Positions 33,501-44,576 of a stretch of 64,000 bases of DNA are shown one piece after another. The position numbers were made by a program, and so were the translations under genes. Source of the DNA: Phyto melanocephala (lineage: Eukaryota > Arthropoda > Insecta > Diptera > Rhinophoridae); NCBI GenBank assembly GCA_941918925.1, contig OW799233.1, forward strand, positions 174,306,235 to 174,370,234. The letters are read 5' to 3'. Within the stretch, counting starts at the first letter, position 1, and every line of letters starts with the position of its first letter. The notes beneath the pieces were generated by a model. That model saw only the letters and a list, made by a program, of their open reading frames with translations, was not told where the DNA came from and ran no database searches.

Positions 33501-36500
33501 AACTAGACTATTACCGTTAATGGTATTGTCATCATTCCTTTTCTAATATACATAGCAACTCCACCAGCATGCCTATTTCTATCAACTCTTACTAAGTTGT
33601 AACCAGTCAATGAAACCGATATATTGGTATTTCTTGACTTAAACCATGTTTCTGAAATGCATATGATATCCACACTCGAATTTTCAAATATATACCTGAA
33701 TTCATCTATTTTTGGTACCAAGTTTTGAGCATTTATGTGGCATATTTTCAAGCCAACTTTCCGTTTACCCAAAATTTTAATCATATTTGCAGTACCGTAA
33801 TTGGATTGCCCCCTACTATTATTCATATTGCACATTTATACGTACAGTAAAAACTAAAAAAAAAGTAACGCACAGGCTAACAAATAAATTGCAAAAGTTT
33901 TGTGGTAAGGACAATAAGGAAACGAAAGCATTACAACTTCAGAAAAAAACATCATAAGATTAAAAAAATTTATAATAAAATTAATTTTAACAATAATAAT
34001 ACAAAAATACGAAAAACAATAAGAAAATATAAATATAAAATATTTAATGAAACGGGTAAGATATTTATTCATATTACTAAAAATTAAGTGTATTATTCGG
34101 CTGCACATCAACGTTTTGATCAGAAGATACCGGAAAAAACAAATCCAAATTACCGATTTCAGCTATCTGAATTAGAGGTTCATTTGACGATTTTTTAACA
34201 TACACCAGCCCCCGCATTGAAAAAGCACTGTGTAATTTACGCTCCTTTTTCATTTTAATTGCAGCTCGTAAAATTTTATAATTTTCTTTGGTTAAGCTTT
34301 CGTTTACAAAAAATTTTTTATTGGAGCTAAGACCCAGCTGATTTAGACAAAAATAAAAGTTTTTATTTTGTTTCCTGAAATGTGCAAGTGATTTCAGAAA
34401 GTAATTTTTGTCGTTCACATCACATTTTAATAATAATTGCAGAATCTGGAGAGTCAAATTTACTCTTATTGTTATGGTTTTTTAACCGATGTATATTTTT
34501 TATTGCAGGTAAAGTTGTATTAATCGTTGAGGATATATTACTAAAAATTTCCAATAAATTCTCATTAGGTGTAAAAGGAATATCATTTATTCTGATATCC
34601 TTGGCAACGGTGAAATTTTCCTGTCGCTTTAATTGTCTTTTTAAGTCTTTTATTTCATCACCCATATTAATTATTTTCGACTCTACTGTTTCTAACTTCA
34701 CGACTCTTGATTCGAGTTTATTTACTCTTACCGATATCTCACTTATATCATTCTTGATTATCTTAAATCTCTTGTCTAGTTCTATTAAGAGATCATTTTT
34801 GTATTCAACAAATTTAGCTTCCATCATTTCTTGTAACCGTTCAGTAAGTTTGTCGAAACGTTTGTCCATAATCGTAATAAATTTGAGCGGAGATTCAGTG
34901 TCAGTCAATTTTGGTGTTTTTGTGATATTACCAATAAGAGAGTGTTGTAATGGATCTCTCATTCTTTTTGGCGCGGGAGTTTTAATATTCATGTTGTTAT
35001 TTTCATTTATCGTACTCTCTTGAGTGATGTTATGCATTTTATTGTTATTGTTGTTTTCCATTGTGTAATAAAAAAAAGAGGTTTGTTTTATATATTTTTG
35101 TACTCTTATGTATATATTTATATGATTGGTTTTATTATTGTTTTTGTTATTATTTTGTTATTATTTTGTAATTTTTCTTAAAGATTTTTGTGTAATAATT
35201 TGTCTAACTTGTATTTATCACAAAATCAAAGTTTTTGACGGAGTTGTTTATTTTGTTTTGTTTATTTTAAAGTGTTCTTCAGTTTTTTCAAGTTTGTTGA
35301 TTTTTTTAAAGATTTAATTTTCTTTTATTTTAATTTAAAATGAATAATTTTAATGAACAATTTTGTTCCGCGTTGACGCGACTCTCCTTGAACTCTTTTC
35401 TTCAAATAAATTATATAATAAATTATGATAATATTTGTATGGTTCAATTACGTTTGCAGCAAAATATCGGCGGCACACCTCTATCCGATGGTCCAAATTT
35501 TCAATGACAATGTTGATGCTCAATTGTTGGGCACGATGATAAGTCGAGGTTGACTGCTCTTTTGCCACACTATCGCGAAAAACAGCAATGTTTCCCATTC
35601 AACGAACTAAGAAGGCATTCACAGATGTTCTTACATTTTATACAGACCTGTTTTTAAATATTTTTTACACTTCTCCCGATTGTGGACGAATTTTAACGAT
35701 TATGTTGACCAAAAGAATCACGAGGTGCACAAACTGCATTTTGATTTAAACGCCAATTTCCATAAAAAATCTAAATAATTTTAACGCGTTGCTCGATTGT
35801 GTATCTTTCCACGGTTCAAATTGAGTTAGTCTGAGATTGAGAAATGTCAAATGAAATGCAAACAAAAATTTGACGTTAAGGTGTAGTTCACCTTCAACAT
35901 GGGCCCTTAAAACTTAACCACCCTCTACAAAGAAAGTGGTGCATATTTTATTATAAAGAGATTATTCCATATCGATTAACAAAATAATAAATATTGTGCT
36001 TTAAATGTCCACAAAATCGCGTATAAAAGATTCAGCACAGCCGAATATAGTGCTCTTACTTGTTTATTATACCCTTCACACAGTGAAAAAGGGTATATAT
36101 AGGTTTGTCATTCCGTGTGAAATTTCTACAATTTTCATTTCCGACCCCATAAAGTATATATTTTCTGAAAGCTTATGAATAGAGGAGTCGATTAAGCCCT
36201 GACCGTCTGTCCGTCTGACCGTCTGTCCGTGTGTATGTTGAAATCAACTTTTTGAAGCCCCCCGACATAGGTTGGACCCGGGTAAGGTATTAAAATATCA
36301 GAAATATTCGGGAGTAGATCGGTATTGAAAATCAGAAACATCGGTACATAAACAACTGAGATATGAGCAAAATCCCACGACCACCTCGATTTTCTTTTCA
36401 TAAAAACAACATTACAACAACAACATACATACATACAAACGTGTATACTGGTTAGAGAAAACGTGGCATCGAATCCCAGCTGAGGCAAAAAAATTTTTTT

Positions 36501-37150
36501 TTAAATTTTTTAAAAAATTTTTTTTTTAATTTTTTTTTTATTATTTTTTTATTTTTTATTTAATATATTATATATATTTTTATTATTATTTTTTATTTTT
36601 TTTTTTTTAATTTTTTTTTTATTTTTTTTTTGTTTTATATATATTATATATGTATATAATAATTTTTTTTTTTTAATTTTTTTTTTAAATTTTTTTTTTT
36701 TAAATTTTTTTTTTATTTTTTATTTATTTTTTGTTTTTTTTAACATACATACGTGAATTTACTGTTATTGCATGACTACACGTTGTGAAGGGTATATAAG
36801 ATTCGGCACGGCCGAATATAGCGCTTTTACTTGTTTTTAAAAATGTATAGCCTAACTTTCCTGACGTTTTAAATCAATTGACGTTTAACAATAAAACATA
36901 CAACCGATACAACAAAAATTGTGTTCACAACTTAATAAATTAAAACTCTATTTCAATAGACGATACAGAATACAATAGTGGATTTGAATTTAACAATTGT
37001 ATTTTTAAATTAACACAACTCACCATAATCTGCCTTACAAAAGCACGTTTGTGGATGCATCTGTTTGCAGCATGCCATTGTTGGTGTAAAATACGCTGTC
37101 AGTATGACCAGACACGTCAGAGTTAAAATGCTTAAATATTTTGTATGCAT
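27320..37150 (-). CDS. Diverged TIMP paralog, exons 1-3 (exon 4 not found)
   Basis: A secreted metalloproteinase-inhibitor-like gene. Exon 1 is 37024-37150, exon 2 is 27761-27846, exon 3 is 27320-27538, in the same phases (1 then 0) as the intact Timp at 49941-51748; together they give 144 residues. Residues 1-26 form a signal peptide. The mature N-terminus reads 'CCKQMHPQTCFCKADY': the family's Cys-x-Cys has become Cys-Cys with one residue lost. In exon 3 the conserved cysteine before 'SL' is arginine (residue 94, codon CGT). In vertebrate TIMPs these positions pair (C1 with C70). 'KYLIAG' and the 'CRC' end of exon 3 are kept. No C-terminal exon was found within 8 kb. Intron 1 (about 9.2 kb) is filled with nested elements. 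It could be a neofunctionalised paralog or a young pseudogene; frames and splice sites of the three exons are all intact. Confidence 0.75.
27761..27846 (-). CDS. TIMP-like paralog, exon 2
   Basis: 86 bases, the same length as exon 2 of the intact Timp. Acceptor TTTTCTAG, donor AAAG|GTAAAT. It starts 'VVVVSV' and ends 'INQVLK', against 'VVVVRV' and 'IDKVLK' in the paralog. Confidence 0.75.
28064..28790 (+). repeat. LTR-like repeat, copy L2
   Basis: Begins TGTTACATAATTAATTC, and from 28214 matches window positions 1-650 (L1). A AATAAAG polyadenylation-type motif lies near 28691. No internal retrotransposon sequence adjoins it, so a solo LTR is likely. It lies in intron 1 of the TIMP-like paralog. 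Confidence 0.5.
28927..29152 (+). repeat. Arm of the CTACAC long-TIR family
   Basis: Begins CTACACCTTTTCAAGTTGAA and continues as tandem degenerate units ('ATTGAGAAAATAGAAATTGA'), like the arms at 13176 and 14104. No transposase follows, so it is a lone arm or a collapsed copy. Confidence 0.5.
29580..29676 (+). repeat. Repeat family D right-end fragment
   Basis: 'ACCTCAACCATGTTTTT' matches the D right end near 54420-54440 and is cut off by the start of A2. Confidence 0.35.
31060..33835 (-). pseudogene. LINE ORF2 (endonuclease and reverse transcriptase), three lesions
   Basis: ORF2 encodes an APE-type endonuclease then a reverse transcriptase. The endonuclease runs 33835-32930: 'LKICHINAQNL' (first Asn), 'DIICISETWF' (catalytic Glu), 'RVDRNRHAGGVAMYIRKG', 'ILVGDFNWNL' (Asp/Asn), 'FSKHDLLYITY' (His). 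The reverse transcriptase runs 32792-31311: 'KSDYRPIAILPFMSKIFEK', 'LLDHSKAFDSVDH', 'GVPQGSIVGPLLFSLYAND', and the active-site 'MYADDVQIY'. A frameshift near 33510, an in-frame TAA at 32930-32928, and a frameshift near 31318 break it. The C-terminal piece is 31317-31060. Confidence 0.8.
34077..35061 (-). pseudogene. LINE ORF1 (coiled coil, FP25-like C-terminus), one frameshift
   Basis: ORF1 encodes an RNA-binding chaperone-type protein. The first 213 codons (35061-34420) hold an Asn-rich start, a basic 'PAPKRMRD' segment, and a long coiled coil (residues about 70-145, 'VNKLESRVVKLETVESKI'), then 'DIRINDIPFTPNENLLEIF'. One extra A near 34430 shifts the frame. The rest (34427-34077) contains 'FVNESLTKENYKILRAA', 'LHSAFSMRGLVYVKK', resembling the FP-type C-terminal domain known from insect LINE ORF1 proteins. 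Without that base the protein would be about 330 residues. Confidence 0.6.
36068..36838 (+). mobile_element. Mini-me/DINE-1-like element, copy B2
   Basis: Nearly identical to B1 at 10149-10927 over its whole length, including the T-rich tract (36490-36735). It has one fewer GTCY unit. It ends 'GCGCTTTTACTTGTTTTT'. It sits directly next to the end of A2. Confidence 0.65.
37024..37150 (-). CDS. TIMP-like paralog, exon 1
   Basis: ATG at 37150-37148. 42 codons plus one base encode a hydrophobic signal sequence and the start of the inhibitory domain. The donor reads TATG|GTGAGT, the same place as in the intact Timp. Confidence 0.75.
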
Positions 37151-37241
37151 GATGCAAATGGTAAAATATTTATAACCAGGCCAATAAAATCAATAATAAA
37201 AAGGAGGCTTGAATTAAGAAAAAATAAATTAAATAGTTTAA

Positions 37242-37645
37242 GGGCCATTATTACAACTTGCCGACAAAGTTAATGTTAATAAAAGGTAACGTTTGTTAAC
37301 GTGAGCAATAAACTGACCAGTAAGTATTTTTCGCTATTACAACTTCCATGTAAAATAAATTGTATTTTCTTTAAATATGGCAGCACCAAAGCAAATGCCG
37401 AACTAATTAATTAGTTCTTTAAGAACATAGCGGCAACTACAAACGAATAGTAAACTATTCCTTTATACGGTAGATAATATGGTAACTTTTAATTTAAAAC
37501 TTCACGTTAAAAGTTAAAGGTAGAGTGATCTTCCCTTTAACATATCGGACACTTTTAGGTTAAAGTGAAGTTTTAATAACGAAAAACTAGTTATTTGTCC
37601 GATAACATCTTAAACATAGTTATCGGTAAGTTATAATAATGGCCC
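37242..37645. mobile_element. Harbinger-like MITE (GGGCCATTATTAC), 404 bp
   Basis: Ends GGGCCATTATTACAACTTG and, reversed, GGGCCATTATTATAACTTAC. It is flanked by TAA on both sides (37239-37241 and 37646-37648). A 3-bp TAA/TTA duplication is the PIF/Harbinger signature. It lies just upstream of exon 1 of the TIMP-like paralog. Confidence 0.75.
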
Positions 37646-37682
37646 TAAAAATAATAACAATAACACTTAATATTATTTAGAA

Positions 37683-38184
37683 CTAGCCAAGCCCGCGCGC
37701 GTTGCTACGCCCACTAATGAATAAAAATGCATTCTGAATTGCAATAGAATATCAAGTGCAAGAAGCTTAAAATTACAAATTTTTTTAATGGGCGTGGCCC
37801 TGCCCACTTTTCTCTCACGAAACTAGATAGTCATGACAGCTCAATATGTGTGCAAAGTTTCAGAAAAATCGATCTTGTGTAAGTAGATAAAAATTATAAC
37901 TTATTTTTAGAGGCGTGGCACTGCCCATTTTTTTAATCACGAAATTGTATAATCATGAGGATTCAATGTGTGTGCAAAGTTTCAGAAAAATCGGTCAAGT
38001 GGAAGTAGCTAAAAGTGATAACTAATATTTTATGGGCGTGGCCCTGCCCACTTTTTACCACCCATAAACACTCCCTGGAATGTGTACAACAACTTGCCAA
38101 AGCTTGAGTCCGATCGGCTTTACTGTTTCGGAATCTATAGCTAAAACACACACAAACAAAGAGTTTCACTTTTATATATATAGA
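37683..38184 (-). mobile_element. Helitron-like element C1
   Basis: In reverse orientation the element begins TCTATATATATAAAAG and ends GGGCTTGGCTAG followed by T, the canonical Helitron 5'-TC and 3'-CTRR with an A|T target. Inside are units of about 120 bp with 'GGGCGTGGC' and 'AAAGTTTCAGAAAAATCG'. It adjoins C2 without a spacer. Confidence 0.55.
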
Positions 38185-38905
38185 CTAGAAAAGCCCGGCG
38201 CGCGTTGCTACGCCCCTGAATGAATAAAAATTCATTCTGAATTTAAACTGAATATCAAGTGCAAAAATTATAACTTTTTTTATGTGGGCGTGGCACTGCC
38301 CACTTTTCTAATCACGAAACTGTATAGTCATGACAGCTCAATATTTGTGCAAGGTTTCAGAAAAATCGGTGAAGCTTAGGTACCTAAATATGATAATTTT
38401 TTTTATGGGCGTAACACTGCCCACTTTTCTATTCAAGAAATTGTATAGTCATGACAACTCAATATGTGTGCAAAGTTTCAAAAAAATCGGTCCAGAGCAA
38501 GTACCTCAAAATAATTTCTTTTTTTATGGGCGTGGCACTGCCCACTTTTTTAATCATGAAATTGTATAATCATGAGAGCTCAATACGTGTGTGCAAAGTT
38601 GCAGAAAAATTGGTGAAGTAGCTGAAAATTATAACTTTTTTATGGGCGTGGAACTGCCCACTTTTTAGTCACGACAGCTCAATATGTGTGCAAAGTTTCA
38701 GAGAAATCGGTCCAGTGCAAGTACCTTAAAATTAGTACTTTTTTTATGGGCGTGGCCCTGGCTACTTTTCTAATCACGAAATTATATAGTCGCGACAGCT
38801 CAATATGTGTGCACAGTTTCAGAAAAATCGGTCCAGTGCAAGAACCTCAATATTAAAACTTTTTTATGGGCGTGGCCCCGCCAACTTTTCTAATCACGAA
38901 ATTAT
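38185..38905 (-). mobile_element. Helitron-like element C2
   Basis: Same family and orientation as C1, joined directly to its end (reversed: ...CTAG then TCTATA...). About six 120-bp units. Its far end runs into an (AT)n tract shared with C3. Confidence 0.5.
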
Positions 38906-39518
38906 ATATATATATATATAGTCATGTGTTAGCTATGGACTTTGAAACCGTCAAACCGATCAAACTCAAACTTTTGCAAGTTGTTTTAACATTCCAGGGG
39001 AGTTTATGGGTAATAAAAAGTGGACGGGGCTACGCCCATAAAAAAGGTTATAATTTTGAGGTACTTGCACTGGACCGATTTTTCTGAAACTTTGCAAACA
39101 TACTGAGCAGTCATGACTATACAATTTCGAGATTAGAAAACTCGGCAGTGTCACGTCCATAAAGAAAAGTTATCATTTTCAGCTACTTGAACTTCACCGA
39201 CTTTTCTGAAACTTTGCACACATAGTGAGCTGTCATGACTATACAGTTTCGTGATTAGAAAAGTGGGCAGTGCCACGCCCATTAAAAATAAGTTATTATT
39301 TTCAGCTATTGAATTTGGAAAATCCATGCTTTTCACATGGCCAGCTGGACGTCGCATACTTCAGAGTGGGAACACTAAAAAATGTGTTCACTTTTACAAC
39401 AAATGGACTTGCATAACAATAAAAATCAATAAAATATTATTTTTAATATATTCAATTAAAATTCAGAATGCATTTTTATTCATTAAGGAGCGCAGCAACG
39501 CGCGCCGGGCTTGACTAG
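38906..39518 (+). mobile_element. Helitron-like element C3, opposite orientation
   Basis: Starts after the (AT)n tract with 'GTGTTAGCTATGGACT' and ends 'GCGCCGGGCTTGACTAG'. Head-to-head with C2. A further 5' stub ('TATATAAAAG', 'TGAAACTCT') follows at 39522-39550. Confidence 0.5.
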
Positions 39519-39550
39519 TATATATATATAAAAGAAAATGAAACTCTATT

Positions 39551-41316
39551 CACAAAAAATTTTCGTTATAAATAGATAATTTATTACAATTATTTATTAT
39601 TGTGCTTTACAATGTGACGCACGAACTGAACAGAATGCCGATCTTTTTTACAAAAAAGCTTCCACGTACATTTTTTACAATTTGCGTTGAAGATCGTATT
39701 TAATATAGGTGTCTTCACTTACACGTGAATAGGTGCAGCGATTGTCAACCAATTCCTACGATTTATAACTTATTTTATTTGCTAAGTTCCAACGTTTCGA
39801 AAAAACTGTGTAAAAAGTAAAATTTTTGCCCTAATAACTTATGAATTATGTCTTGGTAAGTACTTGTTTTGCATGAAAATTATATATTATCGCCAATTAT
39901 GTCTGAATAATTCCTAAACACTTGAAAATATAAAAAAAAAACATTATTCAGTTGACTAAAATACAATTTTATTGTTAACATTGGCTGGTACTTCAGTCGA
40001 AAGCGGACTTATCGTTCTCAAGTTATGATAAAATGTATTCGCCCTTAATATGTGCGAAGTACTAGGCATGCCAATAATAAAATCTGAGCGCGACAGAAAA
40101 AAAAACTGAAAGCAAATTTGAATCACACGTTTAAATCTCTATAGTCGATATATTTTTGTTTAAAGGTGAGAAATTCGTTTTTGTTTCTGTTTTTTTTTTT
40201 GCAGACCCGTGTTTTCAGTCATATATGCGTACATACTTATGTACAGTACACACACATAAATGCACCTGTGCACTTAGAGAAAGCTTAGATATACATACAA
40301 ACATATATTGTTATTCTCTAATATCAAAAAACACAACAGAGATATTTCACTAAACGTATTTGCTAGTTATCTCCCCCCGCCCCCCTCCTAACAAACTTCC
40401 AATAAAGTTTTTTAAAACGCCATTTATAAAACTTTCAGTAGTAGCAGTATAGTTGTGTCCTCTAATATTTTTTAAATAATTACAAGGAACTTGCTTACTC
40501 ACAGGTAACTCGAATTTATTTTGTTATCGTATTACTGAACTTGAACGTTTTAAAAGAAATTGATGACTGAACTGAAATTTTAGCGCAACATTAATTAACT
40601 ATGGAAGTTTTGCTAAATTTAGATTAATCTTTACATTTGGATACCCTTCACCATATCTACGTTATTTGTTTGAAACTCACCGAATATACAATATAGAAAT
40701 TCTAAAATATTAACGCTAGAAGTTTCTGTTTAGTTATATTCTTTGGCCACAAATGTGACTTTTATCCAGAAGTAGTAAAATGTTTTTTTATTTTATTAAA
40801 AAAAATATCAAGAATTGTCTAATCGAATGGTATATGAAATTCGGCAAAGTCTAAGTTGCTGAAATAAAAAAGTGAAATTTTTGTGTTCTTTTCTAATTTT
40901 TTTATTTTTATTTTTTTCACTTTACAGGTACTGTCGTTACCTGTCATTGTGAAATATCATTTACTACAAAAATATTTACACAAGTGTTTAGTTTTTTGGA
41001 ATGTACTATTTTTTCATAAAAGTTATTCGCAATCAATTTTATTTTAGTTTATGTCTGAGTATGCTGTTGATATTTAATTATTTAATACCAATTTACCACC
41101 ACATTAAAACGATTATGACTTTTTTACTTTTGGAAAAACAGTACTGAGCTTATTAAGCCAAATACTTTTTTTAAGTTTTAATAGAAAAATAGACATTTTA
41201 AATTTATCTGTTAAGAAATTAAATTATATATTTTCCACGATTATTAATTGTTTAATAGGAGAATCGATAATTAATTACGTGTGGAATACAATATCAGATA
41301 AATGTCCGCCTCTGTG
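39551..41316. other. Intergenic, nothing recognised
   Basis: There is a C-rich tract at 40372-40388. No gene or element boundary was found. Confidence 0.35.
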
Positions 41317-42330
41317 TCACAAACGCGAGCCATTTTGAGCACATTTTTTTATTACATTCTCACACATTTCAGGCGGTATTTCATTAATTTGTTCACGATT
41401 ATTTTGCTTGAGTTGCTCCAGCGTTTCTGATTTGTTTGCATAAACTTTGCTTTTCAGATATCCCAACAAAATGAAGTCCGGAGTAGTTAAATCAGGCGAC
41501 CGTAGATGCCAATCGACATCACCATTCCTTGAAAAAACGTGTTGTGTTAATGTCTCGCAGTAACACAATTGTAATCCTGACTGTATGCGATGTGGCACCA
41601 TATTGTTGAAACCACATGTTGTCAAAGCATGCAGTTGTGGCGTTAAAAAGTTTTCAATCATATCGCGATATCGCTCCCCATTGACAGTTATCGTTATGCC
41701 GTTTTCAGTTTCAAAGAAGTTAGGTCCAATGATTCCTCCTGACCGAATTGCACACCAGGCTCTCACTTTTAATGGATGCAAAGGTGACTGATGAATAATT
41801 TAAGGGTTTTCCATTGCCCAGAACCGACTATTCTGTTTATTCAAATAATCCATTCAAATGAAAATGTGCCTCGTCACTCATAATGATTTTTTATTGAAAA
41901 TCGGGCTTGTCATGGGCGAGCTGTAACATCCTATTTGCTCTTGTGTCAACTAAATCTTAAATGGAAAAAAATGCAAATCTTTGTGCAATATTGCGGCCAA
42001 AGTTGTTCTTTGAAAACCAAGTTCTAAGTACGAAGCCGAATTGAGATTGATGGATTGTTTTAAACACTTTCTTGAACAGCAGTAATGTTGCAGCCGATCT
42101 TGCAGTACGTTGTGGTCCATGCTTGGGCTAATCAGCTACAGTCCCTCTTTCATCGAAATCATTCACTACACTATAAATAGTGCGTCTTGTTGTCACGTTG
42201 TTTCTCCCAAAAATTTCACGTAACTGTCTTATCGCCACAGTAATCGATTTTCCATAATAAATTTATCACGTCTTTCCTTCGCGACTGCCAAATATGAACT
42301 GTCAAGACTGATGTTTATCAAAATGGCGGC
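41317..42330 (-). pseudogene. Mariner transposase relic
   Basis: Minus-strand fragments appear in order: 'KDLHFFPFKI' near 41960, 'DEAHFHLNG'-type block near 41870, 'IRSGGIIGPNFFETENG', 'ITVNGERYRDMIENFL' and 'TPDFILLGYLKSKVYANK' (41781-41317). This is a whole mariner transposase with multiple stops and frameshifts. TIRs were not identified. Confidence 0.65.
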
Positions 42331-43540
42331 AAAATAAAAAAGTATACCTTCCCGGCGGAAACCCAGTGTTTAGCAACAATAGGAACAAAAGCAAAAGCTA
42401 TTAATGAGTAGAAAATAAGGATTGTATTTCAATAGAATTTTAATCTTTCATTCCTTATAAATAACTGTTTGTAGTTACAAATCTAATGTAAATAATTTAT
42501 CCTAAATTTCATATTTCAAGTTATACTCCATTTTCTTAATTTTTTCTGATGCCAGCCTCAATTTTGAATTTCTACAAGCCCTTTCATTTGATGAGGTTAA
42601 AAAAATGTTTTCGCTATCTTATTTCGGACACCATCTTGTATTTTAACTTTTTCATCATTTACTGTATTCCACTGGCAAAGTCGGTTTGTTTGCTTCCAAT
42701 ACTGAAAGAGTTAAAGTGGTTAGATTTTCAATCACTAGATTAGAGCTACATATATAAATTAACCGTACGCCATTTTGTGGTAGCGGCCATATTGGATTTG
42801 TGTTTTTTTTATGTCGCTTTTTGTTTTTCTAGTCAAGCCCTTTTCTTGCTATTTTTTCGCCATTAAATTTTTAATAACTCCGAAATAGTAATAGATAGAA
42901 AAGTTAGTTAGTTAAGAACTAACTAAGTTGGTTAGTTTAAGCAGAATTTTTCGGTGCATCTTTTGATCTTCCTGCTATTAAAATCGGAGAACCCGTTTTT
43001 AAGTTATGACAAGATATTTTTGGCAACCCAACTATTTAGGGGTTAAAATATGCCACGCGTTTAAAAGAAAATCCTTACGTTTTAGAGAAAAACGGAAAAC
43101 AGATTTGAATTTAGGACATCAAAAGCCATATAGTCCATATACTTTTATTTCTAGGGTATACAAAAATTTTTTTTGTTGCGCAGTGTACTTTTGTTGCGCA
43201 GTGTAATTTTTTCAAAATCTTCCACTAGACTTTTTGTATCATACTACACCTAAAACTATCAGAAAACTAAAACTTTTAATTTAAAAAATACGTTTAATAA
43301 TTTTGGCCAACTTTTCAGGCCAAATACTCCTCTGTGCGTCATTAGCGTACATTAGAATATTGGAAAACTTAACGACACTGCTAATATCATTGTTAAGCAG
43401 TGAACAAAGAAATTACCGGAATACCGGATTTAACAAAATGTTGCTTAGATGTACTATTGTTGAAACAAACAACCTGCGTTCTTATACTTAAATACGGTCT
43501 TTACCAGTTTAGGCTACAATGCACAGTGGAGAATCTGGAT
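42331..43540. other. Intergenic with a B-type internal unit
   Basis: At about 42565-42660 (reversed) 'ATCAAATGAAAGGGCTTG' and a GATGGTG block match units inside B3 near 55650-55800. No gene was recognised; frames at 42549 and 43006 look random. Confidence 0.35.
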
Positions 43541-43700
43541 CATTTTTGTGATGGTGGTATATAATTTTTATTTTTATTTTTTTGTTTTACACACATTTTT
43601 GTTTGGCTGCGGGAAGTTGTACTTTTGAAGTTAAACTTTTGAATTTATTTTTATTTATTTTTATTAAGTTACCTTTGCTTTAAAACATAAACATAATCAA
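43541..43700 (+). repeat. Repeat family E, copy 1
   Basis: Shares 'GTGATGGTGGTA', 'TTTTACACACATT', 'TTGGCT' and 'TTAAGTTACCTTTG' with 53528-53690. Confidence 0.45.
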
Positions 43701-43959
43701 AATTTGGACAAATTTTCAATTCGTAATTCATATTTATGTAGGTAAGACTATCTGAAAAAATAAATTTTAAATATGTACATAATAATGTGTGTCGCTTATA
43801 ATTATTATTGTAACGATTATTGGGTGCATATTTGTAAAGGAAAGTTTAATTTAGATAAATAACAAAATTTGTCCTAAGGTAAGAGGGTTAAATTCGTGAA
43901 GTTTTTGTTTAAATCATAATTACAAGAATATTTTTATTTATTATCAGTCTTTCCTTACA

Positions 43960-44570
43960 ATTGTATTTCAAGTGGATAAATTTACCACATCAAGATTGTA
44001 TCTTCATTAAGTGATTAAGTGCTAAAAAGTGTTGCCGTTAAAGAATTTGTTATGACGGAAAAAAAATTCTCGACCAACACATTTCTTTCACAAGTGGACA
44101 AGTAGTGAAAAAAAGAGGGGGAAAAATATTTATCTAAACAAAGTCAATAACTTCGCTTCATAACGGGATAGATTGAACTAATCGCTAATTTTTGTTAAAA
44201 TATTTTAATTTATCGGTGACTCAATATCGAAAACACAACTAAAATAAACATATGGATTCATACTTAAGGACATCCATAACAAAACACACACTCAAATACA
44301 CACACACACATTGAAGTAACATTTACAAAAGTATCAAAACCACACTATTAATTTCTTTTCGGTATCATCAACAATTAAATAATATAACAATATAATAATA
44401 TATAATTAAATAATGTAACGAACAAAATAATGAAATTAAGAAACAAAAGAACAACTTAAACTCATAGCGCAGTATACATACATACATACATGCACGCATA
44501 AATTCATTCATTAATATTTAACTGATCTACGGTCATCTGGCGTCTGCTGACTTCGTGGGATTATGAACAT
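43960..44570 (+). other. Possible 5' exon ending in a strong splice donor
   Basis: Unlike the surrounding repeats, this stretch is free of recognisable elements. It ends 'GGGATTATGAACAT|GTAAGTTGAG', a near-consensus donor (44571-44576) directly after an ATG-AAC-AT. It could be the 5' UTR and first codons of a gene on the plus strand, such as the host of the nested Timp. The exon start and partner exons are not visible, and the idea rests on one donor motif. Confidence 0.2.
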
Positions 44571-44576
44571 GTAAGT

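Larger units (their letters stand above)
30805..35400 (-). mobile_element. CR1/L2-like LINE with two ORFs
   Basis: This is a near full-length non-LTR retrotransposon on the minus strand. The 5' end lies near 35400 (after 'CGCGTCAACGCGG'), followed by ORF1 at 35061-34077, ORF2 at 33835-31060, and a 3' tail of AAAT-type repeats at about 30850-30818. Both ORFs are broken by a few point lesions only. Possible short target duplication AAATAA on both sides. There is no RNase H after the reverse transcriptase, which, with the ORF1 type, fits CR1/L2-group elements better than I/R1 types. Confidence 0.75.
30760..35925 (-). mobile_element. Mariner derivative in A2, split by a LINE
   Basis: TIR remnants are AATGGTGGTTAAATTTTTAA at the left and CTTAACCACCCTC at the right, with TA on both sides. 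The transposase relic lies at about 35410-35905 on the minus strand ('GNIAVFRDSVAKEQSTSTYH'). Without the LINE the mariner is about 570 bp, close to the 607-bp copy in A1, with the same internal deletion joint. Confidence 0.7.
29678..36065 (+). mobile_element. Family A element, copy A2, holding mariner and LINE
   Basis: The left end reads 'ATACCCGCCACC' pairing with 'GGTGGGGGTATA'; the right end has 'GATTCAGCACAGCCGAATATA' type hairpin sequence and 'GTGCTCTTACTTGTTT'. It is the reverse complement of A1, module for module. Within it a mariner derivative occupies 30760-35925 and a LINE occupies about 30805-35400. B2 starts within three bases of its right end. Confidence 0.7.

Noticed and set aside
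34382..35023. 213-codon plus-strand frame.
   Set aside because: It is the antisense of LINE ORF1; the hydrophobic translation is a shadow of the coiled-coil coding strand.
40372..40388. C-rich tract considered as a regulatory four-stranded DNA motif.
   Set aside because: A single short run without the four-block pattern, in sequence with no gene nearby.
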